This document shows positions 23,034 to 33,295 of a stretch of 64,000 nucleotides of DNA, piece after piece. The stretch spans positions 10,778,085 through 10,842,084 of the forward strand of contig NC_053116.1 of the NCBI RefSeq assembly GCF_010015445.1, given 5' to 3'. The notes under the pieces are model-generated. The model saw only the letters and a list, made by a program, of their open reading frames with translations, was not told the DNA's origin and searched no databases. Made by a program: the position numbers and the translations under genes. The stretch is from Perca fluviatilis. Lineage: Eukaryota > Chordata > Actinopteri > Perciformes > Percidae. Every line of letters starts with the position of its first letter. Positions within the stretch are counted from its first letter, which is position 1.

Positions 23034-24285
23034 TTATTTATTAATATATAGATATATGAATGGAAGTTACGTTAGTTTAACCATGACGCGTTACCGCCCA
23101 CAGTCTGTTTTAATGAAGGAAGCTGGAGGCAGCAACATACGCCATGAAGCGTTAGTAGTTTTACGGGCTGACATGTTACTGATATTGGCATATTTGTATT
23201 TCTCTTTGTAAAACATATGCCGAATTTGCCAGGTGAACCTGTCGCTACAGACAAGATGTGAAATATCTCAGTAAGTAGGGTTGGGTACCGTTTGGATTTT
23301 TACGATTCCGATGCCGAACCGGTACTTTTAAAACGAATCCGATTCCTAACCGATTCCTAAAACGATTCTTGAAAAACTGAAAAATTACGTAAAGGAAAGG
23401 CTTTTTTATTTTTTTATGGATTTTATTTTTTATTGAAAATTATTTAAATTTAACAATATATTAACGTTTTAAAGTACTTAAATATATATTAAGTAAACCT
23501 AAGTCACCTACGAACAACTACAATAATGTAACAAATAACAGTTACACTATTAACAAGTAACAACAAAATAAATGTTGTTGAGTTGGTATGCCAACCAGCT
23601 TCAAACATAAGCAGTTCTTTTGCAGAAAAATGACCATATTTGCCTTCTCTGGCGAGATACTACACCTCTACTGACTTATGGCATGTCCTGCACAGGAGAA
23701 AACTCTCTCAGATGGTGTCCAAGAGGTCTGTACACACCCAGGTATGAGTTTGAAAGGGCAGACAATTTGGGGAGGCTGTCCTGCCTCCCCCACCACCAGG
23801 CTACAGGGTCTTGTCCTGAGCGATAGACTAGCAGAGCAAGTGTAATATGTTTACTAGAGATCACGTGCAGTCAGTGAATGGTTAATATGCTTTCACGTAG
23901 GGATGGGTGATATGTCCTAAAAAAATTTTAAAGAGAAAGAAACGTAGTATGTAGTTTTGAGAACGTTTATTGTTCAAAACTGTAATTATACAACGTAATG
24001 TTGCAGATAAATACAATTCAAGTACACTAGTTGCAGAGACTTTGACAAAAAAAAAGCTTAAAGTATCGGGTGTCTTCTCTTTAGTGCAAAAAAGGCACTA
24101 CACTTAGTTAGTTTAAGTCCTTGGTTCTTAAATGCCACCCAAGATGCAGAGAACAGGAAAAACTGGTGTCTGTTTAGTTAAGGAACAGACACTGTACTGG
24201 AAATACCTTCAGTATTAGGCAAAGATGCACATAGATACTTTAGATAAAAACCTATTTCAAACAAAGTTTCTTACCTGCAGCCTAA

Positions 24286-25167
24286 CGGTAGGTTTCCACA
24301 CAACGAAATTTCGCTTTGCTCTCATTGAGGTTGAATGGAGACGAAATTCGCCCTGATTGAGCGAGATGAGAGCGAATCGCCGAGGGGAGCGAAATAAAGT
24401 TGACGAAAGTTTAACTTTATTCAAATGAGGACCACTCGAGAACCAATCAGGTCCGTGTGTTTGTGTTTGGAGGCGGGAGTTACAAAAAGTCTGACCAAGA
24501 TGGCGGAGGTTATCCGCGCCCTATGAAAATTTTGATGTGATTAAAATGTTTCTACACAAACATTGTTACTTCTATCAACACGAATTGTGTTTTATATGAC
24601 ACACCGAACTTAGTTAGGGCACATACACCACTAAATAGATCACTGTATATGTTAGTTTAAACACTCAAACTTTTCAGCTAGCTTAACGCTAGCATGTTCA
24701 CACAATTGTAGATTACCGTGTTCAGCCAGGCAGCTAGGTAACTACTTGTGCATTTGTTTGATTACATGTTTTGTTGGCGAACATTGACGCTTGTAGCCAC
24801 ACGGATTGTTGTTTATATGTCACACAAACTTAAACAGGGCAAACACACCACCAAATAGACCACTGTAGATTTAAACACTCAAAATGATTCAGCTAGCCGA
24901 CAGGTCAACCGCTTGCATTTTCGGACATTGCATTTCATTGTAAGCATAGCAAGGCAGCTAGACTACATAGCCAGGTTACCAGAGCATTTATGAGCTAACA
25001 TTTTACCGATGGTTTGCTGCTGTGCATTTTTACCGCCCCTGTCTTCTGACAGCCCGGGACATTTAAAAATTTTTGCGGACTTGCGTGTTGTTTTTGCAAC
25101 CACGCCCCCGAGGCAAACTTTCGTTGGCCGAAATTCGCGAGGTATTTCGCTGTGTGGAACCCTACCG
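24286..25167. mobile_element. PIF/Harbinger-like element, innermost
   Basis: 882 bp with inverted ends cggtaggtttccacacaacg and the near-complement of the right end (about 22 of 24 matching), flanked by the 3-bp repeat TAA (24283-24285, 25168-25170). A TWA target of 3 bp is typical of PIF/Harbinger. Non-coding. Confidence 0.75.
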
Positions 25168-25387
25168 TAATGTAACGCATTTGAACACACACACACACAT
25201 ACACGGCAGAGTCTGGACTTTTCCCGGTGGGCCGGTCTGATAATAGTTATACATTGCATGTTGTTAGAAACACCATCCGGCTGCCTGGCGCCGCTGCCTG
25301 CTGGTCAAACTGTGCAGCCTCTGCTCAACCCGTACAGCGGGGGCCATAAACTTCCCGGTACATTTTTTGGTCCCACTCCGCCGCTGC

Positions 25388-25412
25388 ACACACACACACA
25401 CACACACACACG
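25388..25412. repeat. (CA)n microsatellite
   Basis: Short CA run inside the inner hAT element. Confidence 0.9.
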
Positions 25413-26133
25413 GCCGTATGTTCAGCGGGGAAGTACAACGTCTGCAAACACCGGCTGCCTAGATTTCAATCGTCCGTTATATAGTGAATGATCAGGCTGG
25501 TGAACGGCTCCGTGGTACGGCTCGACCACAGGTCCGGTGTAGCGGCTTAAATCCAAACCAAGTCCAAATAATGGATGTTGCACCGGTCTTTTTCACCAGC
25601 TCCTTGTTTCGCTTTCAGCCATGTTTACTCAAGATTTCAGCTGGTTGCAGCTCGTGGCTCTAACTTTTGCGGGTAGATTGCATCAACATGAATTATCGTG
25701 ATAGTGCAATATAATTAAAATCTCTATCGTAGGCCAATTTTGTATCGTTTATATTGCATATCGTCTCTATCGCCCATCCCTACTTTCACATCTGTTTTGG
25801 TGAGCCCAGAGGGAAAATATGGCATTTTAAAAGTAGCCTACATTTACGGTAGCTAGCTAACGGTAGACTACAGAGACAGTGTGATATGTTTAAGTCCATT
25901 TCGGAGCGCGTACAAAAAGCCGTCTATCAGCAGGGATTGTAGAGTGCATGTCGCAGAATAGCGCGGGCACGTGCGCCACTCGGCAGAAAAGGGAGAAAGA
26001 AAAAAGAGTCTGCCACCTTCCTGAGCGACAGAGGGAAAATATTTCAGTCGGAATCGAAATGAGGAACTGAAATTTGCGTTCTAATCCGGTCCAAATACTA
26101 CCGTTTGCGTAGGAACCCAACCCTATTGGTAAG

Positions 26134-26595
26134 ATTAGGCACATAAACAGTTCCACGCTAGTTAGTTAATATTGATATAGTTTGAATGGGGTTTGGCGTG
26201 TTGTTTTCTTAGGCAACTAAGGACAGGACTAAGCATATTTTACTATTTTACATTTTGCACATAACATAGAACATTTTTTTAACAGATAATGGATCACTAT
26301 AAAATAGAACTATATAAATTACTCCTGGTGTGGGAAATTCACACACATCTAAAATGCAATGTTAGAACGATTTCCTTCTTTTCACATCCAATATCCAACT
26401 AAAAAATGTTTTGGCTTTTGGTGTCGTCCCTCCACGCCCTACTTTTTCCTTGCAAGTGTTGCATATCGCAAACTTGTTATCTTCTGCACACATGCGGAAG
26501 AATTTCCAAACAGCTGACATCTTACAGGTTAATCGACGAGGTTCCCTACATGTGCGAGAATAGCGCCGACATGCGCTTCACACCGCGAGCGGGTA
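26134..26595. other. Spacer, no gene
   Basis: Non-coding. 'ccgcgagcgggtacgcgcg' near 26583-26601 and 'gcgagaatagcgc' near 26553 resemble sequence at 38610-38660 and 25950-25970, so part of it is an old copy of the 23276-26125 family. Confidence 0.4.
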
Positions 26596-26959
26596 CGCGC
26601 GTATGGGCTGAAATATGTGCCACCAGAAACTGAATTTATATTTGAATTTGAATTGCTAAACTTGAATAATTGCATTGAAAAACTGAATTTGAATCACATA
26701 ATTTGAAATTGTATTGTTTAATTTGAATCATTGCATTGAAAAATTTAATCTGAATAGTAGAATTTGAAATTGAATTTATTTGTTTGTAACTGAAATCCAA
26801 TAAAATTTGATCTCTCTATATATCCTCACATTCAGTTCTCACTATTCAGATTCAGATCAGCAAATTCAATTTCAAGTTACTGAGACAGACATCCGGGTAC
26901 TTGGAGGATGAAGGAAGAGCAATCGAGCGCAGATCGATAGGTAGAGTTCAGTGGCGCAG
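26596..26959 (+). repeat. Left inverted arm
   Basis: Pairs with 28302-28673. Differences are scattered substitutions and a few short indels. Confidence 0.9.
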
Positions 26960-27114
26960 GATTAGCACTAAAGATGCCAAACTGTTTTTGGATGTTGGAA
27001 CGAAAGAAATGACAAAAACCAAACAGCAAGGAATAACAGTTCACAGGTGAGAATGTGTTTTATGATATATATGCCGCCTTGGACCTGCAATCTGAGCTCC
27101 GGCGGTAGCGGGAG

Positions 27115-27471
27115 ATGGAGAGTTCCATGGCCGGCGGCAGCGCCTCTTTCCCTGGGCAGGAACACCGCTTCGTCTCGCTGCTGCACCGGTCCCCGCTGAT
27201 CCAGATCGGACCGGCCAAAGACAGAGTAGTGATCGGCAGGATCTATCACGTAGTCCAGGACGACCTGTATGTAGATTTCGGCTGGAAGTTCCACTGCGTT
27301 TGCCGGGCCCGCGACGGAGAGAAGCTAAAACGGGGCAGCAGAGTCCGTTTGCGGCTGCAGGATCTGGAGCTCACTGCCCGCTTCCTGGAAGCCAAAACCG
27401 ACACCACGCTGCTGGAGGCCCGGGCCGTACTGCTGGGACGGCTGGAGGGAAGGGAAGCCTGGGAGAACTAG
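27115..27471 (+). CDS. mrps28: MRPS28-like (mitoribosomal bS1m) truncated intronless ORF
   Basis: A 118-aa ORF matching the conserved core and C-terminus of mitochondrial ribosomal protein S28 (small-subunit component): [59 protein letters not shown] and [14 protein letters not shown]. The vertebrate protein is about 170-190 aa and has an N-terminal mitochondrial targeting part, absent here; an in-frame TAG lies 9 bp before the ATG, so no longer form is possible from this copy. Trp57 stands where the family has Gly (FGGKFHC). Vertebrate MRPS28 has introns; this copy has none, which suggests a retrocopy. A polyadenylation signal (aataaa) is at about 27741. GC-rich coding composition contrasts with the AT-rich arms. 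Function is unlikely without a targeting peptide but cannot be excluded. Confidence 0.82.
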   Translation: MESSMAGGSASFPGQEHRFVSLLHRSPLIQIGPAKDRVVIGRIYHVVQDDLYVDFGWKFHCVCRARDGEKLKRGSRVRLRLQDLELTARFLEAKTDTTLLEARAVLLGRLEGREAWEN

Positions 27472-28301
27472 AACCAGGACTCAGCGGAGCGGACTGTCAC
27501 AGCCTGCTGAAGTTTAAATCAGAGGTTTCCTAAAGGGAGTCTGGCGGGACTCGGACTGTGGACGACGAAACATGATTTTAAGTCTCGTTAAATAAATAAC
27601 TACATGCAGAAATAAATGAATGAATAGTGAAGGAGTGAGCCTGGACATTTCAGTCTGTTTAAACTTCACTTTGAAGCAGAACCTCTTAGTTCAGAAGGGT
27701 GAAGTTTATGTTTGGACTCAGATCTGTGAATTGATTATAATAAATATTCTTTTTATAAACACATGAATTAGTCTCTTTGTTTTGTTTGATACTGCACATG
27801 ATGATAAAGCTACACTTTTAAATCACAAACAAAACTAACTTTAATATATATATATATAAACGCTCTAAGGAAGGAGACACACGATCAGATATTAGAGTTG
27901 ATTAAAAATAGACTCAAATAATAATTTAGTATTTTGCGTTTTAATGTGGAAACATCTTGTATAAACTCAGGGGACTGGCTCTTACATCACATTGTATTGC
28001 AGGCTTGCTGATGTACAAAGTAAACCAATGCAATTCAAATGTTTAAATTAATTAACATGTATTTTCAAATATGGATAGTCACACTATTTTGCATGCAGCA
28101 GGCTAGGCTAAGGTAAGTAGCGATAGTTAATTTTAAGTTTACTTAAGTGGAAGAATGTGACTAATAAACCTAGGCCTTCTAACACCAGGCATTACATTTT
28201 GAACATTGTGAACAGGTAGATTATATTATCTATGAGTCTCTGGGTCAAGGCGAGGCTGTGCTCCAAAATGTATGTGCTGGCCAAAGAGGAGGCCTGTGTA
28301 T
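27472..28301 (+). other. 3' flank of the MRPS28-like ORF
   Basis: Probable former 3' UTR with aataaa words near 27590-27620 and 27740, then AT-rich unique sequence with a (TA)n run at about 27844-27858. No poly(A) tract marks the end of the retrocopy, so its boundary is unknown. Confidence 0.5.
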
Positions 28302-28673
28302 CTGCGCCACTGAACTCTACCTATCGATCTGCGCTCGATTGCTCTTCCTTCATTCTCCAAGTACCCGGATGTCTGTCTCAGTAACTTGAAATTGAATTTG
28401 CTGATCTGAATCTGAATAGTGAGAACTGAATGTGAGGATATATAGAGAGATCAAATTTTATTGGATTTCAGTTACAAACGAATAAATTCAATTTCAAATT
28501 ATACTATTCAGATTCAATTTTTCAATGCAATGATTCAAATTAAACAATACAATTTCAAATTATGTGATTAAATTCAGTTTTTTAATGCAATGATTCAAGT
28601 TTAGCAATTCAAATTCAAATGTAAATGATTCAAATTCTGTTTCTGGTGGCACATATTTCAGCCCATACGCGCG
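28302..28673 (-). repeat. Right inverted arm
   Basis: Inverted copy of 26596-26959. Confidence 0.9.
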
Positions 28674-29049
28674 ACACACGGCGGAAAAGTTGAGAGAAAG
28701 GAAAAAGAGACTGTGCTGTCGCGTCCGTGTGTGCATGTGTCCTTGAGAACTGTAACTTGTATAACTTATGTTGTCAGTTAATTGTAGCATTGACCGGCAT
28801 GAAATCGGCATATATGTCAGACTGACCTGCCGGTGGCCGGCCATGGCCAAGCACGTGAAAACCAGCCAGTTCAGGTCACGAGCCGGTCTATCGGTGCATC
28901 TCTAATTTGAGACTGAATATTTAACGTTATTTGTGGTTTAATGTGTTTTGCGGAGACGGCTCTGCTTGAATGGAATCAGTGCGAGTATGAACCATATTAA
29001 CTAAGTTAACACTGACTGTTTTGCTTACATTTGCCTTTCTCTTTGTCAG
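28674..29049. promoter_or_regulatory. Upstream region of the complement-regulator gene
   Basis: Contains an old repeat end ('cggtgcatctctaattt' near 28892). A pyrimidine-rich tract ending in tttgtcag (to 29049) looks like a 3' splice site, so the signal-peptide exon probably follows a 5' untranslated exon that I cannot place. No promoter element is evident. Confidence 0.4.
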
Positions 29050-29146
29050 AAAGCTCCCAGACTTCAGTCAGACTTGGCAGACTCCGTCATGTTTGTCACT
29101 TACTTCCTACTGCTGAGCAGTCTTTGCCATGTCATTACAACTCAAG
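29050..29146 (+). CDS. RCA-type complement regulator, exon 1 (signal peptide)
   Basis: ATG at 29089; encodes a 19-residue hydrophobic leader MFVTYFLLLSSLCHVITTQ ending in phase 1 at a consensus donor (ctcaag/gtgagt, exon end 29146). The exon probably starts at 29050 after a tttgtcag acceptor. Such a short leader exon in phase 1 is typical of genes of the regulators-of-complement-activation family. Confidence 0.75.
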
Positions 29147-29265
29147 GTGAGTGGCAGAGTGGATAAGCTTGTGACATAGGCTATGTGTGATTATACACAA
29201 GCTGTTTACTTATCTTGTCCTCACTTCTAGTGTTCATCTTTCTCTTTCTGTATTTTTCATTGTAG

Positions 29266-29454
29266 CTCAAGACTGCTCCAAACCTGCAGGAGGAGCCAAC
29301 ATGGGTTTGAAAGGCGAAGACATTCTTTTACAAACATTCCCAGAGGGGAAGAAAGTGACTTTTGCCTGCAATGTTGGCTATGTGACTGCAGAAGGGTCTC
29401 CATCCATTACTTGTACTGCTGGCAACTGGACTCCTCTGACGATGAAATGCGAGA
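29266..29454 (+). CDS. RCA-type complement regulator, exon 2 (sushi domain 1)
   Basis: Acceptor attgtag before 29266, donor aga/gtgaat after 29454; phase 1 on both sides. Encodes a complete sushi/CCP module: Cys-SKPAGGANMG, KKVTFACNVGY, SITC, GNWTPLTMKC, i.e. four cysteines and the tryptophan before the last one. Joins in frame to the leader exon. Such modules bind C3b/C4b in complement regulators. Confidence 0.85.
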
Positions 29455-29729
29455 GTGAATAATGACACTTTATTTTTACATTGAAATTTGTAAAAGCAGC
29501 AATAATGTGGCAATATTCTCTGGTCTTTGACCAACTGGGAAATGTCGTCTTACCAACATATAAATGCTGGATGAATAGATGAGTGACTGATAATATCTAG
29601 TAACCAGTGACTGATAATATCTAGCAACCATTCTGTTGAATCATATCGATATCCAGTCATTTTAACTCATTTAGACCGGATGCCACATATGTGTGTGATT
29701 AAATCCTTATGAGGGTTATCTTTTTTCAG

Positions 29730-29829
29730 GGAGTAACTGTGGCTCTGCTGGAGAAGTGGACAACGGAAATGTCGATTACCCTGAAGGGACAGAGTTTGGT
29801 GATAAACTAGTGGTCACTTGCAACACCGG
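29730..29829 (+). CDS. RCA-type complement regulator, exon 3 (sushi 2, first half)
   Basis: Acceptor ttttttcag, donor accgg/gttagt. 100 nt, phase 1 in and phase 2 out. Encodes NCGSAGEVDNGNVDYPEG through LVVTCNTG. A second sushi domain split over two exons is a known feature of factor H, C4BP-alpha and CD46 genes, and supports assignment to this family. Confidence 0.82.
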
Positions 29830-30084
29830 GTTAGTAATAAACTGATAACTAGGATGGTTCATGTTAAGAGAATTAGTTTTTAAAATGTAATTGTAAGAAA
29901 TATATTTACCTCTAAAATGTCAGCAACCATCGTGTTAACAAATAAAAAAAAATATTCCAATCAAAGTGGGTGTTCAGTGGGGCTTACCAGTCAGTGTTAT
30001 CATGTGAAATAAAGGGACTTACACAGATTCTTCTTGACATGTGTTGTCTGAAGTCAAAAATGTTTTTATTTATTCCCTAATTAG

Positions 30085-30161
30085 CTTCCATATGGTCTCC
30101 AACAAAGGTCAAATCTTTTGTGGAGCCCAAGGGTGGATGGACAGGTTGCCTGTATGTGAAG
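30085..30161 (+). CDS. RCA-type complement regulator, exon 4 (sushi 2, second half)
   Basis: 77 nt, phase 2 in and phase 1 out. Acceptor taattag, donor gaag/gttggt. Encodes FHMVSNKGQIFCGAQGWMDR plus LPVCE, completing domain 2. Confidence 0.8.
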
Positions 30162-30250
30162 GTTGGTCATCTCTGTGTGTTAATACAAGACACATGACTA
30201 AATAAAAACTGTGTATTTCCATTCTAATAGATGTCACTTTAATTTTGCAG

Positions 30251-30415
30251 TGGTGACTTGTGATCCGCCACCTGCAATAGTAAATGGTGTTTTCAGTCCA
30301 GTCAAAGAATCCTATGACTATAGAGAAGTTGTACAGTACAAATGTCAAAATGGTTATACAAGTTCAATATCATGTTCAGAACATGGAAAATTTGTTCCTG
30401 CTCCAACATGTTTTC
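30251..30415 (+). CDS. RCA-type complement regulator, exon 5 (sushi 3)
   Basis: 165 nt, phase 1-1. Acceptor ttttgcag; donor ttttc/gtgttt is weak but keeps the frame. Encodes VVTCDPPPAIVNGVF, VVQYKCQNGY, SISCSEHGK and PAPTC. The usual tryptophan before the last cysteine is missing, replaced by phenylalanine at the SEHGKF position. Confidence 0.8.
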
Positions 30416-30563
30416 GTGTTTTTTTCCAACCTTTTCTCAACATTTTCCCAGTGTAAACTCAGCTGACCAGCTCCCAAAGTATGGGAGAGGTCTCCCATAC
30501 TTTGAAAAAAGTTATTTTGGACAATTGTATTAATTTCTATTTTAAAATGTTCTCTTCCTGCAG

Positions 30564-30743
30564 TTGTTCGATGTGAGGATCCTAATATAGCCAATGGTCA
30601 CCAGGTTGATGGTTCTCGACCCCCTCATGTATAAAATTCTACAGTGACATATGAGTGCATATCTGGGTATGTTATGGAAGGAAGACGCACCCTGACATGT
30701 GGAATAGATGGTCAGTGGTTACCTGGACTTCCAACATGTCAAA
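30564..30743 (+). pseudogene. RCA-type complement regulator, exon 6 (sushi 4) with nonsense codon
   Basis: 180 nt with correct splice sites (cctgcag / caaa-gtaagt), phase 1-1. Encodes VRCEDPNIANGHQVDGSRPPH, then a TAA stop at 30632-30634. The paralogous exon 33116-33295 has tac (Tyr) there and is open. After the stop the same frame continues VTYECISGYVMEGRRTLTCG to the last cysteine, so only a nonsense change and nearby substitutions damage it. A transcript could bypass it in frame by skipping. Confidence 0.85.
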
Positions 30744-32037
30744 GTAAGTCGTTAATTGAAATAACTACTTGGTGTAAGTCTGTAAAGAAAAGTCAACATG
30801 TTACGTTTGCCCATGATGAAAACATGATTAGTATACTAATCCAGATGCCATCACATTTTTACATGTGATTGATCTCATAACATTGCATATACTTCTGTCA
30901 GTAGTTTCCCTTTTAGATAAGATTAGCATTTTTGTGTGTGCTTTTGCTCTGTGGTTAAATTTTTTTTTAAAAAGTCTGTTTTTGTTTTTGCTCTCACTCA
31001 AATGTCCTTTTTTATTTATTGCCATAAATGCCATATTTAAAGTTTCATGATGAATCTATGAAATTCTTCAACCACGCAGCCTCTGTTTGCCAAATAGATT
31101 CCTCAAAGATTATATAAATATGACCTAAGATATGAAGGAGAAGGTTGGAAGTAGTAATTAGAGCCATGGATTTAATAATTTCAACAAGGCTGCAGTGTGT
31201 GAAATATTTATTCATAGTTGGATGTGCATTTCAGATACATTTTTTTCTGGTCAAAAAACGCTTTTCTTAATTGGCCAAGGTTTTAGAGAGTGAGTGGAGG
31301 CCTGGTCACTTAACAACACATTTCTATAAGTGTGTATATAATCACTTATCTGTTTAAAAGCCTGTGTGTGAAACACATGTTAATTAGTTTCCACAGCCTC
31401 TTAATTATGAATCAATAAAATTATTAAAGTGGTAATTTGTAACTTTCAGTTTGTGTTGATTCTAGCGGCCGCTTTGGACAAAAGCAGTAGTGTTTTTATC
31501 ACACCTGCTGTTGAAAAGGTCTTTTCTTTACGGTGCTGTGTTGTCCGCTGTATTACAGAGTTAGTGTTACTGGGAGGTTATATAGTTGTGATGAATGTTT
31601 TGCTCAGCCAGAAAATCATTCATTTACAATAAGATAATAAGTTAGAGATGCATCGTTGCATTTCAAGTGTTGCAGACAGTAACTTAGTCTACTTTGGATG
31701 TACCGTGAGCTAAACCGGGTAACGTTATCCCTGTCACTGTGTCACGAGTCAAAGCATTAAGAGTTTGTTGTAGCAACCAACAATAACTTAGATTAATATA
31801 GCGCATTTCATGAAACCCAAGGAGGTTTTACACAACTACAGGGGGACAAGTGAAAAGAAAAATGTAAGCCAACACGGACTAAAATGAATAAAACGTCTGC
31901 GCTAAATGGAGCGGGGGGGGCCCTAATTTCGTGTCTGCTACTGACGTACAACCACATTGCGCACTGTAAAGTTATTTTATGAAGGAAATAGACGTATTAC
32001 ATATTACATGAAGGACAACTCCGGGACGTTTTTGAAT
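30744..32037. other. Intron/spacer of unit 1
   Basis: Non-coding; the uninterrupted paralogue of 33296-35165. 31384-31391 (ttagtttc) is the empty site for the MITE at 33962-34175. Confidence 0.75.
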
Positions 32038-32322
32038 CGCGCCTGGACTACTGTGATGCTGAAATGCGAGAGTGAATAATGACACTTAATTTTTACGTTC
32101 AAATTTGTAAAAGCAGCAATAATGTGGCAATATTCTCTGGTCTTTGACCAACTTGGAAATTACGTCTTACCAACATATAAATGCTGGATGAATAGATGAG
32201 TCACTCATAATATCTAGTAACCATTCTGTTGAATCATATTGATATCCAGTCATTTTAACTCATTTAGACCGGATGCCACATATGCGTGTGATTAAATCCT
32301 CATGAGGGTTATCTTTTTTCAG

Positions 32323-32422
32323 GGAGGGACTGTGGCTCTGCTGGAGAAGTGGAAAACGGAAATGTCGATTACCCTGAAGAGACACGGTTTGGTGATAAAC
32401 TAGTGGTCACTTGCAACACCGG
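32323..32422 (+). CDS. Duplicated exon 3' (sushi 2, first half)
   Basis: 100 nt with intact splice sites and frame, phase 1-2. Differs from exon 3 by a few codons (DCGSAGEVENGNVDYPEETR). Confidence 0.75.
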
Positions 32423-32677
32423 GTTAGTAATGAACTGATAACTAGGATGGTTCATGTTAAGAGAATTAGTTTTTAAAATGTAATTGTAAGAAATGTATGT
32501 AACTCTAAAATGTCAGCAACCATTGTGTTTCCAAATAAAAAAAATTATTCTAATCAAAGTGGGTGTTCAGTGGGGCTTACCAGTCAGTGTTATCATGTGA
32601 AATAAAGGGACTTACACAGATTCTTCTTGACATGTGTTGTCTGAAGTCAAAAATGCTTTTAATTATTCCCTAATTAG

Positions 32678-32754
32678 CTTCCATATGGTCCCCAACAAAG
32701 GTCAAATCTTTTGTGGAGCCCAAGGGTGGATGGACAGGTTGCCTGTATGTGAAG
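32678..32754 (+). CDS. Duplicated exon 4' (sushi 2, second half)
   Basis: 77 nt, phase 2-1, splice sites intact; same peptide as exon 4 apart from Ser-to-Pro near its start (FHMVPNKGQ). Confidence 0.75.
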
Positions 32755-32843
32755 GTTGGTCATCTCTGTGTGTTAATACAAGACACATGACTAAATAAAA
32801 ACTGTGTATTTCCATTCTAATAGATGTCACTTTCATTTTGCAG

Positions 32844-33035
32844 TGGTGACTTGTGATCGGCCACCTGCAATAGCAAATGGTGTTTTCAGTCCAGTCAAAG
32901 AATCCTATGACTATAGAGAAGTTGTACAGTACAAATGTCAAAATGGTTATACAAGTTCAATATCATGCTCAGAACATGGAACATTTGTTCCTGCTCCAAC
33001 ATGTTTTTCCAACCTTTTCTCAACATTTTCCCAGT
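32844..33035 (+). CDS. Duplicated exon 5' (sushi 3), original donor lost
   Basis: Open and close to exon 5 up to APTCF, but a 10-bp deletion removed the cgtgtttt donor. Reading on gives SNLFSTFSQ and then a stop at 33047-33049. A gtaaac donor after 33035 (cccagt/gtaaac) restores phase 1 and would add about ten residues; the end given here uses that donor. Whether it is used is inference. Confidence 0.6.
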
Positions 33036-33115
33036 GTAAACTCAGCTGACCAGCTCAAAAAAGTTATTTTGGACAATTGTATTAATGTCTATTTTAAAAT
33101 GTTCTCTTCCTGCAG

Positions 33116-33295
33116 TGGTTCGATGTGAGGATCCTAATATAGCCAATGGTCACCAGGTTGATGGTTCTCGACTCCCTCATGGATACATGTCTATGGTGAC
33201 ATATGAGTGCATATCTGGGTATGTTATGGAAGGAGGACGCACCCTGACATGTGGAATAGATAGTCAGTGGTTACCTGGACTTCCAACATGTCAAA
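33116..33295 (+). CDS. Duplicated exon 6' (sushi 4), intact
   Basis: 180 nt, phase 1-1, acceptor cctgcag and donor caaa/gtaagt. Complete module: VRCEDPNIANG, SRLPHGYMSMVTYECISGY, RTLTCGIDSQWLPGLPTC. No further sushi, transmembrane or GPI-signal exon is found downstream in the window, so the gene lacks a visible 3' end. Read-through would add 41 residues to a stop at 33418-33420. Confidence 0.78.

Larger units (their letters stand above)
23898..25782. mobile_element. Inner hAT-like element
   Basis: Termini tagggatgggtgata and tatcgcccatccct plus a. Target duplication ctttcacg (23890-23897) and ctttcaca (25783-25790), 7 of 8 matching. The uninterrupted relative at about 38780-38800 (complement) reads straight through this site, confirming the insertion. 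No transposase is recognisable. Confidence 0.85.
23276..26125 (+). mobile_element. Outer hAT-like element of a three-level nest
   Basis: Left end tagggttgggtaccg, right end aggaacccaaccct plus a; flanks tcagtaag (23268-23275) and ttggtaag (26126-26133) agree at 6 of 8 positions. It is interrupted by the hAT at 23898-25782. A related copy in the opposite orientation, without that interruption, lies at about 38508-39375. The small ORFs, such as 23620-23826, are not recognised. Confidence 0.75.
26596..28673. mobile_element. 2.1-kb element with ~365-bp inverted arms around an MRPS28-like ORF
   Basis: Left arm 26596-26959 and right arm 28302-28673 are near-perfect inverted copies. The outer ends are cgcgcgtatgggctgaaata and its complement; the inner ends are gtagagttcagtggcgcag and its complement. 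The arms are rich in 'gaatttgaat' words. The 1.34 kb between them contains the ORF at 27115-27471. No transposase and no convincing target duplication are visible, so a foldback-type non-autonomous transposon or a local inverted duplication remain alternatives. Confidence 0.8.
29430..32037 (+). repeat. Tandem duplication in the RCA locus, unit 1
   Basis: From the end of exon 2 to 32037; matches 32044-35165 along its whole length, introns included. It lacks the two MITE-like insertions of unit 2. Confidence 0.9.

Noticed and set aside
26968..27294. 108-aa ORF on the minus strand
   Set aside because: Shadow of the MRPS28-like ORF on the opposite strand; no family resemblance.
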